Assembly (NCBI GenBank): GCA_963787285.1 | Contig: CAWBCM010000018.1 | Span: forward strand, 46,154-110,153 | DNA length: 64,000 bases | Origin: JAHEJN01 sp963787285 | GTDB taxonomy: Bacteria > Actinomycetota > Acidimicrobiia > Acidimicrobiales > JAHEJN01 | Reading direction: 5' to 3' | The notes under the pieces: generated by a model | Database searches by the model: none | Seen by the model: only the letters and a program-made list of their open reading frames with translations | What the model was told of the DNA's origin: nothing | Shown: one piece after another, positions 1 through 9,451 of the stretch | Layout of the letters: each line of letters starts with the position of its first letter | Numbering within the stretch: position 1 is the stretch's first letter | Position numbers and translations under genes: made by a program

Positions 1-1306
1 GCCATGCTGTTGACGCGCGACGCGGTGAGCGATGCGGTCGACGTGGTCATCGCCGAGCACTTCTACCGTCCCTCGCACGGCCACATATTCGAGGCCATCG
101 TGTCGCTGTACGGCGCCGGCGAGCCGGCCGACACCGTCACGGTCGCCGACGAGCTGGGCCGGGCGGGTCTGCTCGAGTCGATCGGTGGGGCCGGAGCCCT
201 CGTCGATCTCCAGATGTCGACCCCGGCCGCGACCAACGCCAAGAAGTACGCCGAGATCGTCTACGACCACGCGGTGTTGCGCCGGCTCATCGGAGTGGCC
301 GGCGAGATCGCCGAGCTGGGCTTCTCCACGCCTGACGACGTCACCAAGGCCGTCGACTCGGCCGAAGCGATGATGTACGACGTGGCCCAGGGCCGGGTGG
401 TCGACTCCATGTCGGGTATCCACGACCTGCTCAAGGGCAACCTCGACCGGCTCGAGGAGCTGTACGAACAGGGCGAGACCATCACCGGCACGCCCACGGG
501 CTATCGCGACCTCGACGAGCTGCTGTCGGGGCTCCAACCCAGCTCACTGGTGGTGGTCGGCGCTCGGCCCGCCATGGGCAAGACGAGCTTCGCCCTCGGC
601 GCGGCAGCCAACGCTGCGCTGCACAGCAGTCGGCCGGTGTTGTTCTTCTCGCTCGAGATGAGCCAGCTCGAGATCAGCCAGCGCATGTTGGTGTCCGAAT
701 CCGAAGTCGACGCCGTCCCGCGTACGCACCGGCAAGCTCGACGTCGCCGATTGGACCAAGATCTCCAACGCGGTCGGCCGTCTGGCCGAGGCGCCCATCT
801 GGATCGACGACAACCCCAACCTCACCATCATGGACATCCGGGCCAAGGCCCGGCGGCTGAAGAGCCGGGTCGGCGACCTCGGCCTCGTCGTTGTCGACTA
901 CATCCAGCTGATGACCGGTCGGAGCTCGGCGGAGAACCGGCAGGTCGAGGTGTCCGAGATCAGCCGTGGCCTCAAGATCCTCGCCCGCGAGCTCGAGTGC
1001 CCGGTCATGGCGCTCTCGCAGCTGTCGCGTGGCCTCGAGTCGCGGCAGGACAAGCGGCCCATGCTGTCCGATCTGCGCGAATCGGGGGCCATCGAACAAG
1101 ACGCCGACGTCGTCATGTTCCTGTACCGCGATGAGGTGTACAACCCCGACTCTGCCGACGTCGGCAGCGCCGAGGTGCTCGTGAGCAAGCATCGCAACGG
1201 CCCCACTGGCCTGTGCCGGTTGGCGTTTCGCCCCCGTTACACCCAGTTCAAGGACATGGCACCCAATCGCGGCGGCGGAGGGGCCGAGCCGAACGGCGGC
1301 TTCTGA
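1..1306 (+). CDS. dnaB: Replicative DNA helicase DnaB, 5'-truncated by window edge and frameshifted
   Basis: Hexameric helicase that unwinds DNA ahead of the replisome. The reading frame is already open at base 1, so the true start lies upstream. The first part carries the N-terminal domain and then Walker A GARPAMGKTS (about 559-588), followed by SLEMS. After about base 717 the helicase sequence continues in the +2 frame: VDYIQLM (Walker B), ALSQLSRGLE, RESGAIEQDADVVMFLYR, ending at 1306. One extra C in the CCC at 717-719 explains the switch: removing it restores VRTGKLDVADW. Because dnaB is essential, I infer a sequencing or assembly error rather than a pseudogene. The glycine-rich tail GGGGAEPNGGF is typical of actinobacterial DnaB C-termini. 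No intein is visible. Confidence 0.93.
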
Positions 1307-1353
1307 GCCGCACGGCACCGAGCGGTCGCCGATGGCCTGGCAGACTGCAAGCC

Positions 1354-2304
1354 ATGACCGACGTGCCCCGCCCCCTGATCATCGACACCGACCCCGGCCA
1401 GGACGATGCGGTGGCCCTGCTGGTGGCCCTGGCTTCGCCCGAGTTCGAGGTGCTCGGAATCACGACGGTGGCCGGCAACGTCCCACTCGCGCGTACCGAG
1501 GTCAACGCGCGGATGGTGTGCGAGCTGGCCGGGCGTACCGACGTCCCGGTCTTCGCCGGCTGCAGCCGCCCCATGGTGCGCCCGCTGCGCACCGCCGAGG
1601 AGGTGCACGGGGTGAGCGGTCTCGACGGCCCCGATCTGCCCGAGCCCACCATGGCCCTGCAGGCTCAACACGCGGTCGACTGGCTGGTCGACACGCTGAT
1701 GGCTGCTCCCGACGCCTCGATCACCATCTGTCCGGTCGGACCGCTCACCAACATCGCCATGGCGTTGGTGAAAGAGCCGGCCATTTCCCGCAAGATCCGC
1801 GAGATCGTGTTGATGGGAGGCGGCTTCTTCGAGGGCGGCAACACCACACCTGCGGCCGAGTTCAACATCTATGTCGATCCCCACGCGGCCCACGTGGTGT
1901 TCTCCAGCGGCATCCCACTCACCATGATTCCCCTCGATGCCACCCACAGCGCGTTGATGAGTCGGGAGTGGATGGCCGACCTGCGCACCGTCGACACCCG
2001 CGTCGCCCGGGCCACGGTGGCCATGCTCGAGTTCTACGAGCGGTTCGACATGGAGCGGTACGGCACCGACGGCGGCCCTCTGCACGATCCGTGCACCATC
2101 GTGTACCTGCTGCGCCCGGAGTTGTTCGAGACGCGTGAGTGTCATGTCGCGGTCGAGATCGCATCGGAGCTCACCATGGGGATGACTGTGGTCGACTGGT
2201 GGGGGGCCACCGGCAATCCGCCGAACTGCACGGTTGCCCGGCGCATCGATGGTGGCGGCCTGTACGAGGTGATCGGTACCTGCCTGAAGCGCTACCCGCT
2301 CTAG
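1354..2304 (+). CDS. Inosine-uridine preferring nucleoside hydrolase
   Basis: Hydrolyses the N-glycosidic bond of nucleosides for purine or pyrimidine salvage, presumably in the cytosol. The 316-residue product has the family signature DTDPGQDDA at residues 11-19, which supplies the aspartates that bind the catalytic calcium. It also has a conserved MGGG block (near residue 150) and the usual length for this family. I chose the ATG at 1354 because the signature normally begins within the first 10-15 residues; an in-frame extension upstream has no family similarity. Its stop codon overlaps by 4 bp the end of the convergent thioesterase gene. Substrate preference cannot be read from the sequence. 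Confidence 0.9.
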   Translation: MTDVPRPLIIDTDPGQDDAVALLVALASPEFEVLGITTVAGNVPLARTEVNARMVCELAGRTDVPVFAGCSRPMVRPLRTAEEVHGVSGLDGPDLPEPTMALQAQHAVDWLVDTLMAAPDASITICPVGPLTNIAMALVKEPAISRKIREIVLMGGGFFEGGNTTPAAEFNIYVDPHAAHVVFSSGIPLTMIPLDATHSALMSREWMADLRTVDTRVARATVAMLEFYERFDMERYGTDGGPLHDPCTIVYLLRPELFETRECHVAVEIASELTMGMTVVDWWGATGNPPNCTVARRIDGGGLYEVIGTCLKRYPL

Positions 2305-3095
2305 CGGGTCAGCTCGCGCAACAGGCCCTCCTGCGCGAGCGAGGCGAGGTGGATGCCCCCGGCGGAGAAGACCTCACCGAAGGCCATGCCTCGACCTCCG
2401 GCCAGCCCGCGGGCCCGCATGTCGAACAGCATCCACTCGTCGAGGGGCAGCGGTCGATGGAACCACATGGCGTGATCGAGGGTGGCACCCATGAATCGAT
2501 CGCGGTACTCGTCGCCCAGGGAGCGCACGGGGTGGCTGCGCCCGATCGCGTCCATCGGGAAATCGTCGGACACGTAGGCCAGCGCACAGGCCGCTCCCAC
2601 TGCGGTCGCCGGGGTGCCTCGAGTTCTGATCCATGCCAGGTAGCGGTAGCCCTCGCAGGGAACCTCCCGCCGGTCGTAGACCGCTGACCAGTGGGAACCC
2701 TCGAGCTCGTCGGGCGCCGGCACGTCGGGCATGGTGACCGTCTGCACGTCGGTCTGGGGTTCGTCGACGTGGAACGACGCCGAGAGGTTGAAGATGGCAC
2801 CGCTCGACTGGCGGGCGACCACGCTGCGGGTCACGAAGGACCGGCCGTTGCGTATGCGATCGATCTCATAGCGGATCGGTTCGGTGTGGGTGCCGCCCCG
2901 GATGAAGTAGGCGTGCAACGAGTGGGGGCGGTACTCGATGTCGACCGTCGTGGCGGCCGCCCACAGGGCCTGGGCCACCACGAGCCCGCCGTAGACCCGG
3001 GGACCCCACGGATACTCAGGACTCTCGCCCACGAAGACATCGGGCCCGTGCGGTTCGAGCGAGAGGAACCCGAGGATTTCGGAGGGGTGATGCAT
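2301..3095 (-). CDS. tesB: Acyl-CoA thioesterase II (TesB-like double hotdog)
   Basis: Predicted to release fatty acids from acyl-CoA in the cytosol. The product, about 264 residues, shows the two-hotdog TesB layout: an N-terminal YGGLVVAQAL helix and HSLHAYFIRGG strand, and a C-terminal half with LDHAMWFHRP and DEWMLFDM followed by GEVFSAGG. The LDHAMWFHRP segment is where the TesB catalytic Asp is usually found. The start is uncertain: the ATG at 3095 gives MHHPSEIL, while a GTG four codons upstream (3107) is also possible. It is convergent with, and overlaps by 4 bp, the nucleoside hydrolase. Confidence 0.88.
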   Translation of the reverse strand: MHHPSEILGFLSLEPHGPDVFVGESPEYPWGPRVYGGLVVAQALWAAATTVDIEYRPHSLHAYFIRGGTHTEPIRYEIDRIRNGRSFVTRSVVARQSSGAIFNLSASFHVDEPQTDVQTVTMPDVPAPDELEGSHWSAVYDRREVPCEGYRYLAWIRTRGTPATAVGAACALAYVSDDFPMDAIGRSHPVRSLGDEYRDRFMGATLDHAMWFHRPLPLDEWMLFDMRARGLAGGRGMAFGEVFSAGGIHLASLAQEGLLRELTR

Positions 3096-3197
3096 GATGG
3101 CGCACACTAGCGACCATCATGAAGGGCTAGGTCGAACGGTTCACTGTTCGCCCATGCCGGTCAACGCCGCCCGATCAACGACCGATGGTTACCTCTG

Positions 3198-4655
3198 ATG
3201 TCACGCTTCAACGCCATTCTCGCCGTCCTCGTTCTCGTCCTCTCGTCGGTCGCGCTGGTCGCGGCCCCTGCGTCCGCGGCGTGTTCCCCGAGCACCAAGA
3301 CCGTCTCGGGCACCATCCAGGGTGAGGACGGGCGCTTCATCCATGCGATGATCGGCATCGATCTCTTCGCAGGTGGCACCCAGATCGACGCCCAGGGCTG
3401 CGCCGACCCGTCCGCCGCCTACGAGTACGCGCTCACCGTCAACACCCAACTGGGTCCCGACGGCGCAACCTCGGGCGGCGGCCTCACCAAGACCTGGAGT
3501 GTTCAGGTACCGGCCAACACCACCCGGGTCTTCATCGAGGTCTATCCCCGTTCGGCGTTCACCGATCCTCCCGGCAAGACGGTGAAGACCCGCTACGGCA
3601 TGGCCATGGAACACGACGCCCCGGCGGGCCCCGGCATCAACCTGCGCCTCCCCCTCAACTGCGGGCTCGCGGCCAACGGCGTGGTCGGTCGTACCGGCAC
3701 CATCGACGCAAACGTGTTCCGCAACGGAAACCCCGTCACCCCCAGTTCGGTGCTGGTGTTCTCGCTCGGTCAGGTGACCGGAGTCGGCCTCAAGGGCATG
3801 AGCATCGGCGACATCCGCTCGGGCGGATTCCGTGCCACTGCGCTCGCCGGTGACCAGCACTATCAGGTGCTGATCATCCAGGGTGGTTCGGTGCGGCGGC
3901 TGCTCTGGATTCCCCTCAACGGATGCTCCGATCTCCAGCTCGACGTCGACATGAACCCGGCGGCGATCCAGACCGTCCCGGGCGCCACCTTCTACCTGTC
4001 GAACGATCTGAACGGATCGGCCGAGTCCACCCTGCTGTTCGGGTTCCCCGGCGACGAGCCGGTCGCCATGGACTGGGACGGCAACGGCCTCGACGACATC
4101 GGCGTGCGCAGCGGCAACACCTTCGAGCTGCGTGACTCCATCACCATGGGCCCTGTGGCCCGGAAGTTCTCCTACGGCCGGGCCGGCGACGAGCTGTTCA
4201 TCGGCGACTGGGACGGCAACGGCACCGACACCCCTGCGGTCCGACGCGGCAACCTGTTCTTCCTGCGCAACGACACCTTCTCCGGGCCCGCTCACCTCAC
4301 GCTCGGATTCGGCAAGGCGGGCGACGAGGTGTTCGTCGGTGACTGGAATGGCGACGGCAAGGACACCTTCGCCGTGCGACGCGGCAACATCATCTTCCTC
4401 CGCAACGACCTCGTGTCGGGCCCGGCGACGACCGTGTTCGGGTATGGCAAGGCCGGTGACGAGATGTTCGTCGGCGATTGGAACGGCAACCGCAACGACA
4501 CCTTCGCGGTGCGCCGCGGCGCCAAGTTCTTCGTCCGCAACAGCACCATCAGCGGTCCCGCCGACACCACGTTCTCCTTCGGAGAGCCGACCGACCAGGT
4601 GCTGGTGGGCGACTGGAACGCCAACGGCGCCGACACCTTCGGCCTGTTCCGCTAG
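3198..4655 (+). CDS. Secreted protein with C-terminal FG-GAP/VCBS-like repeats
   Basis: A 485-residue exported protein. The first about 28 residues form a clear signal peptide (basic n-region, hydrophobic core, APASAA cleavage region). Residues about 30-260 are a Cys-containing region of unknown fold. The last about 220 residues hold five copies of a unit of about 45 residues with the pattern GDWDGNGxDTxAVRRG followed by FFLRND, a calcium-binding FG-GAP/integrin-alpha-like beta-propeller blade. Such proteins are usually surface-bound or secreted adhesins or carbohydrate-associated proteins. The gene stands alone between convergent and divergent neighbours. No enzymatic motif was seen, so function stays open. 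Confidence 0.8.
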   Translation: MSRFNAILAVLVLVLSSVALVAAPASAACSPSTKTVSGTIQGEDGRFIHAMIGIDLFAGGTQIDAQGCADPSAAYEYALTVNTQLGPDGATSGGGLTKTWSVQVPANTTRVFIEVYPRSAFTDPPGKTVKTRYGMAMEHDAPAGPGINLRLPLNCGLAANGVVGRTGTIDANVFRNGNPVTPSSVLVFSLGQVTGVGLKGMSIGDIRSGGFRATALAGDQHYQVLIIQGGSVRRLLWIPLNGCSDLQLDVDMNPAAIQTVPGATFYLSNDLNGSAESTLLFGFPGDEPVAMDWDGNGLDDIGVRSGNTFELRDSITMGPVARKFSYGRAGDELFIGDWDGNGTDTPAVRRGNLFFLRNDTFSGPAHLTLGFGKAGDEVFVGDWNGDGKDTFAVRRGNIIFLRNDLVSGPATTVFGYGKAGDEMFVGDWNGNRNDTFAVRRGAKFFVRNSTISGPADTTFSFGEPTDQVLVGDWNANGADTFGLFR

Positions 4656-4697
4656 TCGACGGTTCCCCCTGGCGAGCCGGTTCCGCCGGCGGCCATC

Positions 4698-5387
4698 TCA
4701 GAGAGTGGAGCGCAACAACTCCACGGCCCGGTTCCACGCCGTGGCGGTGGCCGCGGCGTCGTAGCTGCCGAGTGGGTTCTCTTCGTTGGTGAACCCGTGG
4801 CCGGTGCCGTCATAGACGTGGAAGGTGACGTCTTTGCCCATCCCGCGAAGTGTCGCACCGAGGGCATTCACCGCATCGGGCGGGAAGAAGTCGTCGTTGG
4901 CGGCGAAGTGGCCCTCGACCTTGGCCGTCAGGCCCGACCAGTCGGGGCCGTCGTCGCCGAGCGGCGCTCCGTAGAACGGCGCAGCCGCACCGATGCGGTC
5001 ACCCTCGATGGCGGTGATCATGAGGGCCAGCAGGCCGCCCATGCAGAAGCCGACCACGCCGGCCTTGGTGCCGGTGACGGCGTCGTGATCGAGCAGGAAG
5101 GTGATGGCGCCCGACATGTCGCGGGCGGCCCGATCGGCGGGCAGCGAGGTCATGAGATCGCCGGCCTTGTCCATCTCGTCGTGCGCGGCGATCTCCCCGT
5201 GGTAGAGATCGGGGGCGAGAGCGACGAAGCCCTCGGCCGCCAACCGATCACACACGCCCTTGATCTGGGGCACCAGCCCCCACCACTCCTGGAGCACGAG
5301 CACGCCGGGCCCCGAACCCGACTCGGGCACCGCGAGATACCCGCCGGCACTGGTTCCGTTCACTGCGAATTCGATCATCTCTCCCAT
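4698..5387 (-). CDS. Dienelactone hydrolase family protein
   Basis: An alpha/beta-hydrolase of 229 residues. It shows the dienelactone hydrolase pattern: LQEWWGL near residue 33 with the glutamate that neighbours the nucleophile, the nucleophile elbow GFCMGG with Cys115, an aspartate in FFPPDAVN, and the histidine in TGHGFTN near the C-terminus. Members cleave lactones or esters in aromatic degradation; the actual substrate here is unknown. It is divergent from the GlcG-like gene with only 36 bp between the start codons, so the two probably share a promoter region. Confidence 0.88.
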   Translation of the reverse strand: MGEMIEFAVNGTSAGGYLAVPESGSGPGVLVLQEWWGLVPQIKGVCDRLAAEGFVALAPDLYHGEIAAHDEMDKAGDLMTSLPADRAARDMSGAITFLLDHDAVTGTKAGVVGFCMGGLLALMITAIEGDRIGAAAPFYGAPLGDDGPDWSGLTAKVEGHFAANDDFFPPDAVNALGATLRGMGKDVTFHVYDGTGHGFTNEENPLGSYDAAATATAWNRAVELLRSTL

Positions 5388-5423
5388 ACGGTGACGTTAG
5401 CTCGCCCCGAAAGGACCGCACAG

Positions 5424-5834
5424 ATGCGCACTCACCCCGAGATCTCCCATCACGACGCCCGCATGATCGTCGACGCGATCGCGTCCCGGCTCGACGCCGA
5501 CGATCTGGGCGCCGCGGTCGTGGTGGTCGACTCCCATGGCGAGCTGGTTGCGCTGCTGCGTACCGATGGCTGCCCGCTGCCGTCGATCACCATCGCCATG
5601 AACAAGGCCTACACGGCGGCTCGACAGCGGATGCCCTCGGCCAGTGTGGGCGCCGAGTCGCGGGACGAGGGCTTTCCGATGACCAACTTCGGCGAGCTCC
5701 GCTACGTCACCTGGGGAGGCGGCGTGCCGATCGTGGTCGACGGCACGGTGATCGGGGCGGTCGGCGTGAGCGGCCTGCCCGAGCCCGTCGACATCGAACT
5801 GGCGGAGATGGGCTCGGCTCTCGTCACCGGCTAG
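5424..5834 (+). CDS. GlcG/HbpS family heme-binding-like protein
   Basis: A 136-residue protein of the GlcG/HbpS fold (formerly DUF336). It begins with a helix ending in ALRIV-like positions (ARMIVDAIASRL), then a beta-hairpin AAVVVVDSHGELVALLRTDG, the family motif NKAYTAA, and the C-terminal strand IGAVGVSG. Members bind heme or small molecules, or accompany glycolate and diol catabolic enzymes; no specific role can be assigned. The ATG at 5424 fits the normal family N-terminus. No signal peptide is visible. It shares a divergent intergenic region with the dienelactone hydrolase gene. Confidence 0.83.
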   Translation: MRTHPEISHHDARMIVDAIASRLDADDLGAAVVVVDSHGELVALLRTDGCPLPSITIAMNKAYTAARQRMPSASVGAESRDEGFPMTNFGELRYVTWGGGVPIVVDGTVIGAVGVSGLPEPVDIELAEMGSALVTG

Positions 5835-5911
5835 GAGCGGACCGACCGTTGCGCGACCGCACTCCGTGCAAGACTCGCGTAGCCAACGGTGGTGATGCTG
5901 GAGGAGGCTCC

Positions 5912-7030
5912 GTGTCGAAGCGATTCCTGGCGACGGCGATCCCGGTCGCGGTCGTGTTCCTTCTGGCCGGGTGTGGGGACAAGGCGTCCAGCCCCGACGA
6001 GGCCGCCGATGCGCCGCTCGAAGCGGGCACGAACGACGATGCCGAAACCACCCCCACCGCGGTGGCCGACGACTCGGGCGACCCGACCGTCGAGGAGATC
6101 GCCGACCTGTTGTTCGGGTTCGGCGACATCGAGGATGCCGAGGCATCCCAGGCGCGGTTCGAGCAGGAGGAACGCGAACGGCAGGAGCTGATCGCCGAGT
6201 GCATGGCGGCCCAGGGCTTCGAGTACACCCCGGTCGACTACGGGCAGTTCGCCTTCTTCGGGCCGGGCGACGACCTCGATCCGACGTCGCGTGAGTACGC
6301 CGAGACCTACGGATTCGGGTTCTCGACCTTCGACGAGCAGGCCATGACGGCACCGGCCGACGAGTTCGTCGACCCGAATCAGGAGTACGTCGAGGGGCTC
6401 ACCGACAGCGCACGCGAGGCGTTCTACGGCGCGCTCTACGGCCAGCCCCCGGAGATCGACGAGTCGATGACCGAAGACGAGATCAACGCCATGCTCGAGG
6501 AGAACCCGGAGCTGTTCCAACCCCAGGGTTGCGAGGGCGAGGCGTACCAGTCGACCTCCGATGGTCTCGAGTCGGTGTACATGGCCCTGAGCGACGAGTT
6601 CGAGGACCTGTACCAGCGGGTCCAGGCCGACCCGCGAGTCGTTGCCTGGCAGTCCGATTGGGCCGCGTGCATGGCCGACGCCGGCTACGCCTTCGGTTCG
6701 ATGGAGGACATCTACGACGAGCTGAGCTCCCGCATGGAGCCGCTGTGGGCCTCCCAGGATCCCACCGCCGGCATGAGCCAGGCCGAGATCGAGGCGATGA
6801 GCCCCGAGGAGATGGAGGAGCTGTTCAGCTCGCCGCCGCAGATGGATCCCGACCTGCTCGACGAGGTTCGCACCTACGAGCTCGCCGTCGCCGTCGCATC
6901 GTTCGACTGTGGCGGTTTCGACCAGGACGAGCTGTTCACCGAAGTCTTCGCCGAGTACCAGGATCAATTCATCGAGGAGAACCTCGGCACCATCCAGGAC
7001 CTGCTCGCCAAGGACGGTGTGGGTGGCTGA
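5912..7030 (+). CDS. Predicted lipoprotein, first gene of an ABC export operon
   Basis: A 372-residue protein with a lipoprotein signal peptide: basic SKR, hydrophobic stretch, then lipobox LLAGC. A long acidic, Thr-rich linker follows. The mature part is very acidic and has spaced motifs with cysteines (ECMAAQGF, GCEGEA, ACMADAGYAF, FDCGGF) that may form disulfides outside the membrane. No named domain is recognised. The GTG at 5912 is preceded by GGAGG at 5901 and gives a well-formed signal peptide, unlike the longer in-frame extension. It overlaps the start of the MacA-like gene by 8 bp, so it is probably an accessory lipoprotein of that transporter. Confidence 0.8.
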   Translation: MSKRFLATAIPVAVVFLLAGCGDKASSPDEAADAPLEAGTNDDAETTPTAVADDSGDPTVEEIADLLFGFGDIEDAEASQARFEQEERERQELIAECMAAQGFEYTPVDYGQFAFFGPGDDLDPTSREYAETYGFGFSTFDEQAMTAPADEFVDPNQEYVEGLTDSAREAFYGALYGQPPEIDESMTEDEINAMLEENPELFQPQGCEGEAYQSTSDGLESVYMALSDEFEDLYQRVQADPRVVAWQSDWAACMADAGYAFGSMEDIYDELSSRMEPLWASQDPTAGMSQAEIEAMSPEEMEELFSSPPQMDPDLLDEVRTYELAVAVASFDCGGFDQDELFTEVFAEYQDQFIEENLGTIQDLLAKDGVGG

Positions 7031-8747
7031 CGCCAACCGGAACCGTGTCTGGATGCTGGCGGGAGTGGTGGCGCTGGCCGTCGCCGCCGCCGTGGCCGGA
7101 TGGCTCGCCGGGAGAACCATCTCCTCGCCCGAGGATGCGCTGGTGGGCGTCGAGACCCCGGAACCGTCGTTGATCACCGTGCCCGTCGAGCTGCGAGAGC
7201 TCGCTTCGACCGTCGTGATCCGCGGCGACGTCGAGCTCGAAGGCTCCGTCGACGTCGAGCTCGACTCGTCGGTCGGCGCGGAGACCGGCACCACGCCGGT
7301 GGTCACCGGCACTCCGGTCGACGTGGGCGACCTGGTCGAGGCCGGAACCGTGCTCATCGAGGTGGGCGAACGACCGGTGATCGCGTTGCCCGGAGTCCTG
7401 CCGATGTTCCGCTCGCTCGGCCCGGGCTCGGTCGGCGACGACGTCGAACAACTCGAGGCGGCGCTGGTCGACCTCGACTTCGACCCCGGGCCGGTCGACC
7501 GGGTGTACGACGAGGCGACCGAAGCCGCCGTGGGGGAGCTGTACACCCAGCTCGGGTACACCCCGGCCGGCATCACCGATGAGGAGCGCCAACAACTCGA
7601 CGCCGCCCGGGACGGCCTCGCGGCGGCGGAGGAGGGTCTGCGGTCGGCCCGCCAGGTGCTCACGCAGGTGTCGGCGCCGCTACCCGAGTCGAGCCGTCTG
7701 CAGAACCAGGCGAGCCTCGATCGGGCCCGTGCCGCGTTGGAGCTCGCCCGCGCGTCATCGGTCGAGGCGAACGCCCAGGCCGCGGCCGACGTGGCGGCGG
7801 CCCGAGCCGAGGCGCTCGCTGCAGCCGCGGCCGACGAGACGGCTCGAGCCCGGCTCGCTCAGGCCCAGGCCGGTACCCATCCCGACACGGGGCTGCCGCC
7901 CACGCCGGCGGAGCTCGCGGTGCTGGTCGACGACGTCACGCTGGCGGCCGCCGACCTCGAGGCGGCCGACGCGTTGGTGGTGTCGACCACGGCCGTCGTC
8001 GACCGCGTCGCCAGGGAACAGGCCGGCTTCGTTGCCGACGCGGAGACCGAGCTGCGGATCGCCCAGGCCCTGTACAACGAGTCCACGGCCGCGCCCGACA
8101 CCTCGGGGCAGATCGCCGCCGTGGCGGCGGCCCAGGCGCAGGTCGACGAGGCTGCGGCGGCGCTCGCCGACCTCGAGGCCGCGACCGGTGTGCGGTTGCC
8201 GCGCTCGGACATCTTGTTCTTCGAGATCCTCCCCCGACGGGTGCAGCGGCTGTCGGTGGCCAGGGGCGACATCGTCAGCGGCCCGGTCATGACCATCTCC
8301 GGTGCCGACATCACCATCAGTTCGTCGGTGTCGGCCGCCGATCGTCCCCTGCTGAACGTGGGTGATCTCGCCGTGGTCGACGACGAGTCGCTCGGGATCA
8401 GCTTCGAGGCCGAGATCACCGAGATCGCCACCGAGCCGGGGGGCAGGGCCTCCGAGAGCCGCTATTTCGTCGCGTTGCAGCCCACCGGTGAACCCGAGGG
8501 TGATGTCGCCGATCTGAACCTGCGGGTCACGATCCCCATCGTCTCGACCGGCGGCGAGGTCCTCACTGTTCCGCTGGCCGCGCTCTCTGCCGGTGGCGAC
8601 GGGTCGGTCCGCGTGGAGCTGGAGACCGAGCCGGGGGTCACGCGATCGGTCGTGGTCACCACCGGACTCCAGACCACCGGTTTCGTCGAGATCACCCCCG
8701 TCGACGACACGATCGAACCCGGTGATCTCGTCGTCGTCGGTCGATGA
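7023..8747 (+). CDS. MacA/HlyD-like membrane fusion protein with peptidoglycan-binding domain
   Basis: A 574-residue adaptor for the ABC transporter encoded just downstream. After one N-terminal membrane helix (WMLAGVVALAVAAAVAGWLAG) comes a barrel-sandwich segment, with a peptidoglycan-binding-1 domain inserted around residues 125-180 (GDDVEQLEAAL, then YDEATEAAVGELY). A long Ala/Glu-rich coiled-coil hairpin follows (about 190-390), then the second half of the lipoyl and beta-barrel domains. This architecture is common in Gram-positive MacAB-type exporters. The start is a GTG at 7023 (or 7017), inside the end of the lipoprotein gene. Its stop overlaps the ATPase start by 4 bp. Confidence 0.85.
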   Translation: MADANRNRVWMLAGVVALAVAAAVAGWLAGRTISSPEDALVGVETPEPSLITVPVELRELASTVVIRGDVELEGSVDVELDSSVGAETGTTPVVTGTPVDVGDLVEAGTVLIEVGERPVIALPGVLPMFRSLGPGSVGDDVEQLEAALVDLDFDPGPVDRVYDEATEAAVGELYTQLGYTPAGITDEERQQLDAARDGLAAAEEGLRSARQVLTQVSAPLPESSRLQNQASLDRARAALELARASSVEANAQAAADVAAARAEALAAAAADETARARLAQAQAGTHPDTGLPPTPAELAVLVDDVTLAAADLEAADALVVSTTAVVDRVAREQAGFVADAETELRIAQALYNESTAAPDTSGQIAAVAAAQAQVDEAAAALADLEAATGVRLPRSDILFFEILPRRVQRLSVARGDIVSGPVMTISGADITISSSVSAADRPLLNVGDLAVVDDESLGISFEAEITEIATEPGGRASESRYFVALQPTGEPEGDVADLNLRVTIPIVSTGGEVLTVPLAALSAGGDGSVRVELETEPGVTRSVVVTTGLQTTGFVEITPVDDTIEPGDLVVVGR

Positions 8748-9451
8748 GCGCGCCCGTCGATCTCACCGACCCGGTGGCCCCGGTCGTGCAACTCACCGAC
8801 CTGAGCCGATTCTTCCCCGGACCTCCGGTGGTCGAGGTACTCAACGACATCGATCTCACGATCGAGGCGGGCGAGTACGTGTCGATGGTGGGTCCGTCGG
8901 GATCCGGCAAGTCGACGCTGCTCCACATTCTCGGTCTGCTCGACACCCCCACCACGGGGACCTACCGACTCGACGGGCTCGACACCGCCGAGCTCTCCGA
9001 CAACGATCGTGCCGCGTTGCGGTGCGAGCGAATCGGCTTCGTGTTCCAGGGCTTTCACCTCTTGGCGCACCGCACCACCACCGAGAACGTCGAACTGGCC
9101 GAGCTGTACTCGCCGACCGCTCCTCGTCGAGGCCGTCGGGAGCGGGCCGTCGAGGCGCTCGAACGGGTCGGTCTCGGTCACCGGCTCGACTCGTACCCCA
9201 CGACCCTCTCCGGTGGTGAGCGCCAACGGGTGGCGATTGCCCGGGCCGTCATGGCCACGCCGTCGCTGCTGTTGGCCGACGAGCCGACGGGCAATCTCGA
9301 CACCGAGACGTCCGACTCGATCCTGGCGCTGTTCGGCGATCTGCACGACCAGGGGCTGACCGTGGCGGTGGTCACCCACGACCGCAGCGTCGCGGCCCGC
9401 GCCCACCGCCAGATCACCATCGTCGACGGCCGAGTCAGAAGCGACGCATGA
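8744..9451 (+). CDS. MacB/LolD-type ABC transporter ATP-binding protein
   Basis: A 235-residue ATPase subunit. It has Walker A GPSGSGKST, the Q-loop FVFQGFHLL, signature LSGGERQRVAIARA, Walker B LLLADEPTGNLD and the switch histidine in VVTHD. The spacing and the EPTGNLD motif place it in the MacB/LolD/FtsE group, which drives mechanotransmission rather than classical substrate channels. The ATG at 8744 overlaps the fusion protein stop, and its own stop overlaps the permease start, so the four genes from 5912 on are translationally coupled. Confidence 0.93.
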   Translation: MSAPVDLTDPVAPVVQLTDLSRFFPGPPVVEVLNDIDLTIEAGEYVSMVGPSGSGKSTLLHILGLLDTPTTGTYRLDGLDTAELSDNDRAALRCERIGFVFQGFHLLAHRTTTENVELAELYSPTAPRRGRRERAVEALERVGLGHRLDSYPTTLSGGERQRVAIARAVMATPSLLLADEPTGNLDTETSDSILALFGDLHDQGLTVAVVTHDRSVAARAHRQITIVDGRVRSDA